This document shows, piece after piece, positions 44,386-53,183 of a stretch of 64,000 nucleotides of DNA. Position 1 is the first letter of the stretch, and each line of letters begins with the position of its first letter. The translations under genes were made by a program, and so were the position numbers. This stretch comes from Mycobacterium gordonae (GTDB lineage Bacteria > Actinomycetota > Actinomycetes > Mycobacteriales > Mycobacteriaceae). The notes below the pieces were generated by a model, which saw only the letters and a list, made by a program, of their open reading frames with translations, had not been told where the DNA came from and searched no databases. Location of the stretch: NCBI RefSeq assembly GCF_002101675.1, contig NZ_LQOY01000022.1, forward strand, positions 58,575-122,574. The letters are read 5' to 3'.

Positions 44386-45081
44386 ATGGCACGCCTCGAC
44401 TTCGACGCCCTCAACGCAACCATCCGCTACCTGATGTTTTCGGTGTTCTCCGTACGACCCGGCGAGCTGGGTGAGCAGCGCGACGCCATCATCGATGAAA
44501 CCGCGACCTTCCTCAAGCAGCAGGAAGAGGCCGGAGTGGTGGTTCGCGGCCTCTACGACGTGGCAGGCCTGCGCGCCGACGCGGATTTCATGATCTGGAC
44601 GCATGCCGAGCGGATCGAGGCGCTGCAGGCGACCTACGCCGACTTCCGGCGCACCACCACGCTGGGCCGCGCCTGCACACCGGTGTGGTCCAGCGTGGCG
44701 CTGCACCGGCCGGCGGAGTTCAACAAGAGCCACATCCCGGCGTTCCTGGCCGGCGAGGATCCTGGCAACTACATCTGCGTGTATCCCTTTGTGCGGTCCT
44801 ATGAGTGGTATCTGCTTCCCGACGACGAGCGTCGCCGAATGCTGGCCGAGCACGGCATGGCCGCACGCGAGTACAAGGACGTCCGCGCCAACACGGTGCC
44901 GGCCTTCGCGCTGGGCGACTACGAGTGGATTCTGGCGTTCGAGGCTCCCGAGCTGTACCGCATCGTCGACCTGATGCGGGAACTGCGTGCCACCGATGCG
45001 CGTCGGCACACCCGCGAGGAGACCCCGTTCTACACCGGTCCGCGGGTGGGGGTCGAGCAGTTGGTGAACGCGCTGCCATGA
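44386..45081 (+). CDS. chdC: Coproheme decarboxylase (chlorite dismutase-like)
   Basis: 231 residues. Chlorite-dismutase family fold: [40 protein letters not shown] (catalytic Tyr region), [17 protein letters not shown] (heme-ligand His) and [20 protein letters not shown]. ChdC (HemQ) converts iron-coproporphyrin III to heme b, the last step of the coproporphyrin-dependent pathway. Rv2676c. Five bases after cgoX, same operon. Confidence 0.94.
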   Translation: MARLDFDALNATIRYLMFSVFSVRPGELGEQRDAIIDETATFLKQQEEAGVVVRGLYDVAGLRADADFMIWTHAERIEALQATYADFRRTTTLGRACTPVWSSVALHRPAEFNKSHIPAFLAGEDPGNYICVYPFVRSYEWYLLPDDERRRMLAEHGMAAREYKDVRANTVPAFALGDYEWILAFEAPELYRIVDLMRELRATDARRHTREETPFYTGPRVGVEQLVNALP

Positions 45082-45155
45082 CGCGCGCCGGCGACGATGC
45101 AGTGGGGGCACCTCCCGCTTGCGGGGGACGAAGCGATGAGGAGGAGCGGCGCCGA
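45082..45155 (+). repeat. MIRU-type interspersed repeat
   Basis: Begins right after the chdC stop and ends at the next ATG. It contains GGCGACGATGCAGTGGGGGC, then a hairpin ACCTCCCGCTTGCGGGGG-like segment and GACGAAGCGATGAGGAGGAG followed by CGGCGCCGA. This is the arrangement of mycobacterial interspersed repetitive units, single copy here. Its GGAGGAG supplies the ribosome binding site for the methyltransferase gene. Confidence 0.8.
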
Positions 45156-45908
45156 ATGACTCAAGCGTTTGATCCCACCGACCCCAGCCGCTTCGAAGAG
45201 AGTTACCGCGACGAGCGCGTCGTGCGGGGCCTGCCAGCCGCGACGCCATGGGACATCGGGGGCCCGCAGCCCGTCGTGCAGCAACTTGTCGCTCTGGGCG
45301 CTGTGCGTGGCGAGGTGCTCGATCCCGGAACGGGGCCCGGACACCACGCCATTTACTATGCGTCGCAAGGCCTTTCGGTGACCGGTGTGGACGGGTCGGT
45401 CACCGCGATCGAGCGTGCGCGGGACAACGCGGCCAAGGCCGGCGTCACGGTCGATTTCCGGGTGGCCGACGCCACCAAGCTCGAAGGCCTGGACGGCCGG
45501 TTCGACACCGTCGTGGACTGCGCGTTCTATCACACCTTCATCACCGCACCGGAGTTGCAGGAGTCCTACCTGCAAGCGCTACACCGGGCCACCCGTCCGG
45601 GGGCGCGGTTGTTCATGTTCGAGTTCGGCGAGGGTGAGATCAACGGCTTCAAGATGTTGCGGTCGGTTTCTGGCGATGATCTGCGGCAGATGCTGCCCCG
45701 GTGTGGTTGGGAGATCACGTATCTGGGGCCGACCACCTACCAGATCAACACCAGTCCCGAATCGATCGAGTTGCTTGCCGCCCGTAATCCCGACATGGCC
45801 GATCAGGTGGAGACCATGCTCGAGCAGTATCGGGCGATGGAGCCGTGGCTGGATAGCGGTCGCGTGCACGCGCCGTTCTGGGAAGTGCACGCCACCCGGG
45901 TCGACTGA
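45156..45908 (+). CDS. SAM-dependent methyltransferase
   Basis: 250 residues. Class I fold: VLDPGTGPGHHAIYYASQGL (motif I), VTGVDGSVTAIERARDNAAK and FDTVVDCAFYHTFITAPE (motif IV region). Rv2675c by synteny, after the heme genes. The substrate is not known; a thiol or halide/small-molecule methyltransferase is one possibility from general likeness to UbiE/TehB-type enzymes. Confidence 0.88.
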   Translation: MTQAFDPTDPSRFEESYRDERVVRGLPAATPWDIGGPQPVVQQLVALGAVRGEVLDPGTGPGHHAIYYASQGLSVTGVDGSVTAIERARDNAAKAGVTVDFRVADATKLEGLDGRFDTVVDCAFYHTFITAPELQESYLQALHRATRPGARLFMFEFGEGEINGFKMLRSVSGDDLRQMLPRCGWEITYLGPTTYQINTSPESIELLAARNPDMADQVETMLEQYRAMEPWLDSGRVHAPFWEVHATRVD

Positions 45909-45996
45909 CGCGGCGCTCACGCGAAATTGAAACCACGGCGTTGCTTGCCGGCGTGTCGTGTGCGCTGGTGCAGTGTCGCGACAACGGCTCTCGGCG

Positions 45997-46416
45997 TCAG
46001 CCTTCGTCTGGGACCAGGGTCAACGAGATCGAGTTGATGCAGTAGCGCAGGTCGGTGGGCGTGGGGTAGCCCTCGCCGGCGAACACGTGGCCCAGGTGGC
46101 TGTGGCAGTTCGCGCACAACACCTCGGTGCGCGTGGTGCCCATCGAGTGGTCGGGACGCAGCACCACCGCGTCGGAACTCGACGGGTCGAAGAACGAGGG
46201 CCAACCGCAGTGCGAATCGAATTTCTCTGTGCTGCGGAACAATTCGGCACCGCAGGCCCGGCAGTTGTAGACGCCCTTGGTTTTGGTGTCGGTGTACTTG
46301 CCGATGAACGGCCGCTCGGTGCCGGCGCGCCGCAGCACGTCGAACTCCTGCGGGTTCAGTTTCTTGCGCCACTCGTCGTCGGAAAGTTGCAGTTTCGGGC
46401 GCGCGAGTTCAGTCAT
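45997..46416 (-). CDS. msrB: Peptide methionine (R)-S-oxide reductase
   Basis: 139 residues. Zinc ligands in YNCRACGAELF and VLCANCHSHLGHVF; GWPSFFDP and the catalytic Cys in LRYCINSISL near the C-terminus. It reduces methionine-R-sulfoxide. Rv2674. Its ATG overlaps the aftC stop (4 bp), so the two are probably co-translated. Confidence 0.96.
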   Translation of the reverse strand: MTELARPKLQLSDDEWRKKLNPQEFDVLRRAGTERPFIGKYTDTKTKGVYNCRACGAELFRSTEKFDSHCGWPSFFDPSSSDAVVLRPDHSMGTTRTEVLCANCHSHLGHVFAGEGYPTPTDLRYCINSISLTLVPDEG

Positions 46417-47729
46417 CGCTTCTCCTCTTCGCTCTCTTCGACGTTAGCGCGGTCCCTCGGCAGCCACGCCGGGTCGATGCCCTCGTCCAACCTGTTCTCC
46501 GCCTTGGCGTCCAGATACCGGAAGTAGAGCACCGTGAATGTCACGATCAGCACCAGAGACCAACCGTAGGTGATCTTCAGGTATTCCAGCGCCCGTCCCC
46601 AGCGCATCCAGTTGAACAGCAGCCACCGGTCCAGCGTCATGAAGCCGTAGATCCCCAGCCATGCCGGCCAGTTGCGGATCACCGAGTTGGGCAGCACAAC
46701 CGTCATCAGGAACGGGAACAGCATCATCGAGTAGTAACCCTGGGCCAGCGACATCACCAGCCACGACCACAGCATCAGCACACCGGAGGATGTGGTGAAC
46801 CAGAACAGCGGGTCGCGGGTGCGGTAGTAGCGGTACAGCAGCCACAGCGCCCCGATGGCGATCGCGGTGAACAGCAGCCGCAGCGCGATGATCAACCAGA
46901 ACGGCAGGCCGAAGTACACGCCGTTACCCTCGATCGAGCTGTTGAAATAGTCGCGGGTGCCCAGGATGTAGGGCACCGTGCGGGTAAAGAAGTCCATCGG
47001 ATGCGGCACCAGGGGCAGCGCGGCCAGGTTGGCCACGAGGGGCACGACGAGCGCCGTCACCCACGCCCGCCACTGCCGGTTGAGCAACGGCAACAACAAC
47101 AGGGGACCGAGCAGCGGTTTGAGAACCAGGGTCAGCCCGATGGCCAACCCCGCCCACCATTGCCGGCTCGGCCGGCCGTCGAGCAGCCACTTCAGGAACA
47201 GCACTTCGAGCAGCAGGATGCAGCCGTTGATGTTGGTGAACACCAGGGTGTTGGTGACGGTTTCGGTGCAGAACATCGCCAGGATCAGTGCCGGTGCGGC
47301 CACCGAGGACATCGTGAAGTTGAACATCCGCAGCAGCAGGTAGGCCGCGACGAGGATCGCGACGGTGTTGATCGAGATGAACAGGTAACGCGAGGGCGCG
47401 AACGGCAGGTAGCCGAAGGGCGCCATCAGCAGGGTGCCGCCCGGCGGATACAGGTAGTGCGGGTCGACATAGTCGAAATGCTCGTTGTAGATGTCCCAGC
47501 CGTGCCGGAAGTTCAGCACCGCGCGGTAGACCGGCTTGAAATCGTCGGTGATGTTGCCGTTGGTGGTGAGCACGATGCTGCGGTGCAGTACGGAGAGGAT
47601 GGCCGCCGGCCACAGCACCGCCCGCAACACGGACGCGGTGGTCGATGGGCCGGGGCGGAATGCCGCCTGCACTGATGCGCGTAAGCCGGTTCTGGTCGAG
47701 TCAGCTGCCGTCACCAGCGCACCGTACAC
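46413..47729 (-). CDS. aftC: Arabinofuranosyltransferase AftC
   Basis: 438 residues from GTG 47729 (VTG-type alternative GTG at 47714). Multispanning GT-C protein: ILSVLHRSIVLTTNGNITDD with the acidic DD in the first loop, WDIYNEHFDYVDPHYLYPPG, then about nine hydrophobic helices. AftC adds alpha-1,3 branches to arabinogalactan and lipoarabinomannan using decaprenyl-phosphoryl-arabinose. Rv2673 ortholog. The C-terminus is soluble and acidic. Confidence 0.94.
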   Translation of the reverse strand: MYGALVTAADSTRTGLRASVQAAFRPGPSTTASVLRAVLWPAAILSVLHRSIVLTTNGNITDDFKPVYRAVLNFRHGWDIYNEHFDYVDPHYLYPPGGTLLMAPFGYLPFAPSRYLFISINTVAILVAAYLLLRMFNFTMSSVAAPALILAMFCTETVTNTLVFTNINGCILLLEVLFLKWLLDGRPSRQWWAGLAIGLTLVLKPLLGPLLLLPLLNRQWRAWVTALVVPLVANLAALPLVPHPMDFFTRTVPYILGTRDYFNSSIEGNGVYFGLPFWLIIALRLLFTAIAIGALWLLYRYYRTRDPLFWFTTSSGVLMLWSWLVMSLAQGYYSMMLFPFLMTVVLPNSVIRNWPAWLGIYGFMTLDRWLLFNWMRWGRALEYLKITYGWSLVLIVTFTVLYFRYLDAKAENRLDEGIDPAWLPRDRANVEESEEEKR

Positions 47730-47768
47730 CGTTGAGCCAGCTCAAGTCTCAGCCGGTCCGACCGTCGT

Positions 47769-49328
47769 TTACGCCGGACAGTAGGTGTCGGTGCCGGGCA
47801 GCTTGCCGCTGTCCAGGTACCCGGCCAGCGGCGGAACCGCGCACGACGAGTAGATGCTGGCGCCATGGCCGATGCCCTGCCACATCACCCGCTTGCTGGC
47901 GGCGCTGGCGTTGATCACGGTGGCTGCCGTGGCGGCGACCCCCTCGTTGCCCACGATCGGGTCGTTCTGCACGCCCAGCAGTAGCACGTCCACCTTGAGT
48001 TCCTTCGGGGCCTGCGGGCTTGAACCGGTGGGCCAGTGCACACATTTGGCCAGGTTCAAGGCGGCGACGCTGCCGAACTGGGGGTAGAGCTTGGCCCAGG
48101 CGACCACCAGTTCGCGCACCCGATCCGGAGTGGGCCGGTTGGCCGCGTCGCTGCAGCCGTTGACGAACTGGCCGTCGCTGTCACGGATGCTTTCGGCCCG
48201 GTTGATCAGGTTGTTCAGCTGATTCATGTCGCCGGTGCGGGCGGCCGCCAGGGCGTTGGCCAGGTTGGTGGTGTTGGCGACGCGGTCGCCGACGGGAAAT
48301 CCCAGCGCGGTGGTGATGGCCCCGACGATCGACGCCACCGACGTGCCGCTGAGGCCCTGAGCGCTGCGAGCGCTGGTCAGCACCGCGCTGACGGCGCCTT
48401 TGGGATCGGGACCCAGCGCGCATCCCATGGCCACGCACTGCGCCGCGAACGCGTCCAACGCGGCCTGCTCGCCTTTGACCTGCTGTTCGGCGGCAGCTTC
48501 GGCGCTGACGCCGATGGCCACCGGCGAATCGACGATCAGTCTGGCTACCTTGTCGGGGCGCGAGCCGGCGTAGGTCAGTGCCACCTGGGCGCCGTTACCG
48601 ATTCCGACGAGCGCGAGCGCCGGGACGTCCCACAGGTTGCGCAAGCGCTCGATGTCGGAGGCCGCATGGGTGTTGTCGTACGCGGAATCGCCGGGTGCGA
48701 TCGCGTCGGTGCAATTGGTGGTGGCGGTGTTGGAGATGTCGGAAAGGTTGGCCACCGGGTCGTCCCCGGTCTGGAACTGGGCCTGGTCGCGCATCTCGTC
48801 ACGGTCCACGCGGTCGCGGCAGTCGATCGGGCTGGACATGCCGATGCCGCGGCGGTCGATCGCCACGATCGGGTGACTGTTCAGCACGTCGGCGCCGGCG
48901 TGGGACAACCAGATCGGCAGCTGGGTGGAGGACGCGATGTCGGATCCGGTGGTGAAAACAAGAGGTCCCGCGTCCTTGGGAGTCTTGGGCGAACGGGCGC
49001 GGACCACGCCGATACTCACCGACCCCGACCCGCCGTTAACCGGGTCCAGGTCGGCGTCGAAAGTGGCACAGTCCAGCTTCACGCCCGGTGCGTCGGGAAC
49101 ACCCGCGTCCGCATTGACCTTGGACGTGCAGTCGCGCCACGACAGGTCATTTTTCGGCGCTGCGATGGGCGGGGGCCCGCTGGGTGGCGGTTTGGTGCTG
49201 GGGACACCCTGCGGCCGGGCGCCGGATTCGGTGGCGAACCGCGGGTCGGCGCCGAACACCGGTACGCAGCCGGTCAGCGATGCGGTCACCGCCACCAGGA
49301 TCGTGGCGGACGTCAGGTGCCGGCGCAT
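47769..49328 (-). CDS. TAP-like alpha/beta-hydrolase lipoprotein with Asn at the nucleophile position
   Basis: 519 residues from ATG 49328. Signal peptide MRRHLTSATILVAVTASLTG followed by Cys, a lipobox. The domain order is that of secreted TAP/Hip1-type proteases: PIVAIDRRGIGMSSPIDCRD, then the elbow VGIGNGAQVALTYAGSRPDK, and a C-terminal TAP domain with QNDPIVGNE and a final WQGIGHGAS. At the elbow the usual G-x-S-x-G Ser is replaced by Asn, so hydrolysis by the normal mechanism is doubtful. Rv2672 ortholog. Confidence 0.88.
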   Translation of the reverse strand: MRRHLTSATILVAVTASLTGCVPVFGADPRFATESGARPQGVPSTKPPPSGPPPIAAPKNDLSWRDCTSKVNADAGVPDAPGVKLDCATFDADLDPVNGGSGSVSIGVVRARSPKTPKDAGPLVFTTGSDIASSTQLPIWLSHAGADVLNSHPIVAIDRRGIGMSSPIDCRDRVDRDEMRDQAQFQTGDDPVANLSDISNTATTNCTDAIAPGDSAYDNTHAASDIERLRNLWDVPALALVGIGNGAQVALTYAGSRPDKVARLIVDSPVAIGVSAEAAAEQQVKGEQAALDAFAAQCVAMGCALGPDPKGAVSAVLTSARSAQGLSGTSVASIVGAITTALGFPVGDRVANTTNLANALAAARTGDMNQLNNLINRAESIRDSDGQFVNGCSDAANRPTPDRVRELVVAWAKLYPQFGSVAALNLAKCVHWPTGSSPQAPKELKVDVLLLGVQNDPIVGNEGVAATAATVINASAASKRVMWQGIGHGASIYSSCAVPPLAGYLDSGKLPGTDTYCPA

Positions 49329-49355
49329 GCCGACCACAGTAGCGGGAACCGTCAG

Positions 49356-50147
49356 CTACTCCCTGACGTAGCGCGTGTAGAGATAGCCGGCGTCGTCGGT
49401 CAGGACGTGGGCGCACCGCATCCGCGTCGCCACCTGCCCAGGTCCCGCCGCGATCCGGTGGGCCTGACCGCCGACCACCAGCGGCGCGATCGTCAGGCAC
49501 AGCTCGTCGAGCCGGTCGGCCTCGATGAACGCGCCGAGCAGTGTCGGCCCGCCTTCGGTCAGCACACAGGGCAGGCCGCGGTCGGCCAGCGCGGACACCA
49601 CCACGGACACGTCGACCTCGCCGGGATCGCCGCCCGAGCAGTCGATCACCTCGGCGGGTAACCCGACGAGGTGCCTTCGGGCGTCATCGGCGGCCGCGGT
49701 GCAGGTGAGTACCAACGGCGGCACCTCCGTTCGGGTAAACACCGCCAAATCGCGGTCCAGGTGACCGGACCGGGTGACGATCGCCAGCGGCGGGATCTCG
49801 CTCTGGCCGCGGTCCTGGCGCTGTTGACGCTGTCCGACGCTCAGCTGCGCACCCGAGTAACCCTCCGAACGCACCGTGCCCGCACCGACGACGATCACAT
49901 CGGCGAGTTCGCGCAGCACGACGAAGACCGCCCGGTCGCCGGGACCTGCCAGTGCACCGGACAGGCCCTGGACGGTCGCGCCGCCGTCGAGGCTGGTGAT
50001 GAAGTTCGCCCGCACCCGGGTGCCGCCCGGGGGGTAGCCGTACAACTGCGGTAACTCGCCGTGGACGAGTTCGCGCTGTGCGCCGAGCAGCTTCAGCGAG
50101 GTCTCGGCGGCCAGGCCGGATGCGATACCGGCCTCGAAGTCTGGCAT
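49356..50147 (-). CDS. RibD C-terminal domain reductase
   Basis: 263 residues (MPDFEAGIASGLAAETSLKL). DHFR-like RibD_C fold: TRVRANFITSLDGGATVQGL, LRELADVIVVGAGTVRSEGY and LPCVLTEGGPTLLGAFIEAD (NADPH and substrate region). There is no deaminase domain. Rv2671 is called ribD; its M. tuberculosis counterpart has dihydrofolate reductase activity linked to p-aminosalicylate resistance. The start is 34 bp from the divergent zapE. Confidence 0.9.
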   Translation of the reverse strand: MPDFEAGIASGLAAETSLKLLGAQRELVHGELPQLYGYPPGGTRVRANFITSLDGGATVQGLSGALAGPGDRAVFVVLRELADVIVVGAGTVRSEGYSGAQLSVGQRQQRQDRGQSEIPPLAIVTRSGHLDRDLAVFTRTEVPPLVLTCTAAADDARRHLVGLPAEVIDCSGGDPGEVDVSVVVSALADRGLPCVLTEGGPTLLGAFIEADRLDELCLTIAPLVVGGQAHRIAAGPGQVATRMRCAHVLTDDAGYLYTRYVRE

Positions 50148-50181
50148 GTGGTCGATTGCAGCACGTCGCTACAGTGCCACC

Positions 50182-51240
50182 ATGCACGGGTCTACACCTT
50201 CGGCCGCGGTCGGTCACCTGGTGGACCGGCATCCGGCGGTGTCACCGGAGCGATTGATCGCCCAGTTGCGGCCGCCGCCGACGTTCGCCGATGTGAGCTT
50301 TGCCAGCTATCGGCCCGACCCGGCCGAGCCGACTCAGTCGGCGGCGGTGCTGTCGTGTCAGGAGTTTTGCCGGCAGGCGCAGGAGCGACGGGCCGGCCGC
50401 AAGAAGCTGTTCGGCCGACGGGAGGTGCTGCCCGGCGTCGGGCTGTATCTGGACGGCGGATTCGGGGTGGGTAAGACCCACCTACTGGCCTCGGCCTACT
50501 ACCAGCTGCCCGGCGCCGGACCAGGCGTGGCCGAAAGCCCCAAGGCTTTCGCGACTTTCGGAGAACTGACGCAGCTGGCGGGGGTCTTCGGGTTCGTCGA
50601 GTGCATCGACATGCTGGCCGACTACACCGCGGTATGCATCGACGAGTTCGAATTGGACGATCCGGGCAACACCACGCTGATCTCCCGCATGCTGTCGTCA
50701 CTGGTCGAACGGGGTGTCTCGGTGGCGGCCACTTCGAACACTTTGCCGGAGCAACTGGGCGAGGGACGCTTCGCCGCTCAAGATTTTCTGCGTGAAATCC
50801 ACACGCTGGCAAGCATTTTCACCACAGTGCGGATCGAAGGTCCGGACTATCGGCACCGTGATCTGCCGCCGGCGCCGCGCCCGCTGTCCGACGAGGAGGT
50901 GGTTGCCCGGGCCGCTGAGGTGCCCGGGGCGACCCTGGATGACTTCGACGCACTGTGTGCGCATCTGGCCACCATGCACCCGTCGCGCTACCTGACGCTG
51001 ATCGAAGATGTGACGGCGGTGTTCGTGACCGGCGTACACGGTCTGGACGACCAGAACGTGGCGCTGCGGCTGGTGGCGCTGACCGACCGGCTTTATGACG
51101 CGGGCATCCCGGTGGTGGCGTCCGGGGCAAAGCTGGACACCGTTTTCAGCGAGGAGATGCTGGCCGGTGGCTATCGCAAGAAGTACCTGCGGGCCACCTC
51201 ACGGCTGCTGGCGCTGACTACCCGAGCTCCCGGGTCATGA
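50182..51240 (+). CDS. zapE: AFG1/ZapE-type AAA+ ATPase
   Basis: 352 residues from ATG 50182. Walker A DGGFGVGKTHLLASAYYQ, Walker B AVCIDEFELDDPGN, sensor region SVAATSNTLPEQLGEGRFAA and FTTVRIEGPDYRHRDLP. ZapE/AFG1 family; the Escherichia coli member acts in division and the mitochondrial one in protein quality control. Rv2670c. Shorter than canonical ZapE at the N-terminus. Ends inside the convergent acetyltransferase gene (23-bp overlap). Confidence 0.9.
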   Translation: MHGSTPSAAVGHLVDRHPAVSPERLIAQLRPPPTFADVSFASYRPDPAEPTQSAAVLSCQEFCRQAQERRAGRKKLFGRREVLPGVGLYLDGGFGVGKTHLLASAYYQLPGAGPGVAESPKAFATFGELTQLAGVFGFVECIDMLADYTAVCIDEFELDDPGNTTLISRMLSSLVERGVSVAATSNTLPEQLGEGRFAAQDFLREIHTLASIFTTVRIEGPDYRHRDLPPAPRPLSDEEVVARAAEVPGATLDDFDALCAHLATMHPSRYLTLIEDVTAVFVTGVHGLDDQNVALRLVALTDRLYDAGIPVVASGAKLDTVFSEEMLAGGYRKKYLRATSRLLALTTRAPGS

Positions 51241-51745
51241 CGTAGTCGTTCTCCAGATGGGGACCGAGCCGGAAGCTCCGGGTGCCGGTGACGCTGAAGC
51301 CGGCTTTGGCGTAAAAGCGTTGCGCCCGTTGATTTTCCTGGTTGACGCCTAACCACACGCGCTGGGCGCCCCACTCGGCGGCGCGGGCAACTGCTGCCTC
51401 CATCAGTGCCGCCGCCACCCCGGTGCCGTGATACTCGGCGAGCGTGTAGAGCTTTGACAGCTCCACCTGCTGGGCTGGCTGGTCGCGAATGAGCATGGCG
51501 TAGCCGACGATTCGTCCCTCGCGGCGGGCGGTCAGGATGCCGCGTTGCGGGTCGGAGAGGTATTCGCCGAACCGGGCGGCGGAAAGGTGGGCGGCGATGA
51601 ACGCGGCGACGTGCTCGGCCGCCACCGAAGGCGGGCACGCCAGTGGAAAGGTCTGCGCGGCAAGGGCGGCGATCGCGTCGGCGTCTGCCGGGCCGGGGTC
51701 GGCTACCTCGTGCAGATCACAGGTTCCACTGCGCGAGGTGCTCAC
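51218..51745 (-). CDS. GNAT family N-acetyltransferase
   Basis: About 175 residues if GTG 51745 is used; the start is uncertain, because the frame continues upstream and the first clear family residues are ADPGPADADAIAALAAQTFP. GNAT motifs: GRIVGYAMLIRD, VELSKLYTLAEYHGTGVAAAL (acetyl-CoA pyrophosphate loop HGTGVA) and NQRAQRFYAKAGFSVTGTRS. Rv2669. Overlaps the end of the preceding secreted protein gene by 29 bp with the chosen start. Confidence 0.85.
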   Translation of the reverse strand: MSTSRSGTCDLHEVADPGPADADAIAALAAQTFPLACPPSVAAEHVAAFIAAHLSAARFGEYLSDPQRGILTARREGRIVGYAMLIRDQPAQQVELSKLYTLAEYHGTGVAAALMEAAVARAAEWGAQRVWLGVNQENQRAQRFYAKAGFSVTGTRSFRLGPHLENDYVMTRELG

Positions 51746-52241
51746 CGGTCTTGCGGTCCAGCAGCACGACCACGGACACCGGGTCGCGGTAGGCGTCCCA
51801 GTACACTCCGCCCCGAACGACCGCTCCCTGAGGCGCGTTACCCAATGCGGCGTCGAGCCAGTCGGGCGCGTCGCACGGTCGCGGCTTGTAGGCGTCGGCG
51901 AAGGGCGTGACGCCGTCGAAGCTGAAGTTGGTCGCCATGATGTAGGAGTTGGGCACCCGGACCGCGCGCACCACCACGTCGGCGCGATTGACCGAGCTGT
52001 CCGGGAAGCTCTTGACCGGAACGCCGCTGCGTGTGTAACCGAATCCCGGTGGGGGGTCGACCGGTACCACGCTGGTGACGGTGACGTCCGCGACGTAACT
52101 GCCGGTGTCCACCCGCAACGTGTCGCCGATGTGGCCGATCGGTGCGTCACCGGCCCGCGCGCGGGGCAGAGCGGCGTCTACCGACAGCACGCCGGCCGCC
52201 GTGACGAGGAAAGCGGAAAGGACGATCAGCCAGCGGTGCAT
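51717..52241 (-). CDS. Secreted or membrane-anchored DUF4352-like protein
   Basis: 174 residues from ATG 52241, with CAGGAGG upstream. Signal peptide or anchor MHRWLIVLSAFLVTAAGVLS, cleavage near VDAALPRARA. The mature part, GHIGDTLRVDTGSYVADVTV, GYTRSGVPVKSFPDSSVNRA and VVLLDRKTGEHLAQWNL, is beta-rich. Corresponds to Rv2668. Function unknown. Confidence 0.82.
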   Translation of the reverse strand: MHRWLIVLSAFLVTAAGVLSVDAALPRARAGDAPIGHIGDTLRVDTGSYVADVTVTSVVPVDPPPGFGYTRSGVPVKSFPDSSVNRADVVVRAVRVPNSYIMATNFSFDGVTPFADAYKPRPCDAPDWLDAALGNAPQGAVVRGGVYWDAYRDPVSVVVLLDRKTGEHLAQWNL

Positions 52242-52320
52242 CTTCGCCTCCTGGGCTGCCTGTTCTCCGGACCTTCGCATGATTACACACGTGGGTTCAC
52301 CGCGCGGAAGGTTGGCCCCT

Positions 52321-53052
52321 TCAGGGTTGGGGGTTCGTGGCGGTGGCGATCGACTCGAGGGCTGCGACCAAATCGGTTTCCACACGCTGCTTGTCCACGC
52401 CGGCCCGGTGCAGCGGCCCGGTGCCGTCCTCGAGTTCGAGCAGCGCCAGCAGTAGGTGTTCGGTTCCGATGTAGTTGTGGCCCAACCGAAGTGCCTCCCG
52501 GAACGTCAGCTCGAGGGCCTTGCGGGCCGGGCCGCTGAACGGGATCAGGCTGGGCGTTTCCTCGGCAGCGGCAGGAAGCTCTATCGACTTCTGCAGGGCT
52601 GCGGTGTCGATTTTCTGCAGCCGGAGTAACACTGTGGCGAGCGCCGCGGGATCGCTGAGCGTGCCGAGCAGCAGGTGATTTGGCGTGATCTCGGCGTTGC
52701 CGGCCTCGTGCGCAACGTTCTGGGCGGCGACCACCGCTCCGCGAGCCCGTGGGGTGAACCGTCCGAAGCCCTGCTCGGGGTCCAGGGGAGTGGCTTCGGC
52801 CCTGGGGACGAACCGCTTCTGCGCGGCCTGTTTGGTGACGCCCATGGCTTTGCCGATCTCGGTCCAGGAGGCGCCGGAGCGTCGGGCCTGGTCGACGAAG
52901 TGCCCGATCAGGTGGTCGGCGACTTCGCCGAGAGTTTCCGCCGTCAGCACGGCGTCAGCCAGTTGGTCGAGTGCGTCGGTGTGCACCTTCTTGATGGCGT
53001 TGATCAGCTCGTCGAGGCGGACCGGGTAGGCGATTTTTGCCGATGACTCCAT
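52321..53052 (-). CDS. clpC2: ClpC2, Clp N-domain protein with HTH
   Basis: 243 residues. The N-terminal ~80 residues carry a helix-turn-helix (ASWTEIGKAMGVTKQAAQKR). The rest is a double Clp_N domain: RFTPRARGAVVAAQNVAHEA, ITPNHLLLGTLSDPAALATV and FREALRLGHNYIGTEHLLLA. No AAA+ module. ClpC2 in M. tuberculosis (Rv2667) has been reported to bind ClpC1-targeting antibiotics and to repress its own gene. Two palindromic operators at and before the start codon fit autoregulation. Confidence 0.93.
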   Translation of the reverse strand: MESSAKIAYPVRLDELINAIKKVHTDALDQLADAVLTAETLGEVADHLIGHFVDQARRSGASWTEIGKAMGVTKQAAQKRFVPRAEATPLDPEQGFGRFTPRARGAVVAAQNVAHEAGNAEITPNHLLLGTLSDPAALATVLLRLQKIDTAALQKSIELPAAAEETPSLIPFSGPARKALELTFREALRLGHNYIGTEHLLLALLELEDGTGPLHRAGVDKQRVETDLVAALESIATATNPQP

Positions 53053-53101
53053 GGCGTCAACCTTAGGTTGACGCCATGCGATGTGTCAACCTCGGGTTGA
53101 C
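53050..53101 (-). promoter_or_regulatory. Two palindromic operators of clpC2
   Basis: Operator 1 (53050-53078) is a perfect 29-bp palindrome centred on 53064, with core GTCAACCTTAGGTTGAC; its end contains the clpC2 ATG. Operator 2 (53085-53101) is GTCAACC-TCG-GGTTGAC, centred 29 bp away. The shared half-site is GTCAACC. Tandem sites spaced by about three helical turns suggest cooperative dimers of the ClpC2 HTH domain. Confidence 0.8.
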
Positions 53102-53183
53102 GCTGGTGCCGGGGAAAGTTCACTCGCCGTTCTCCATCGCTCGAGATGCGGCCTGATCTCGGGTTTGGGAGAATCGCAGGGCT

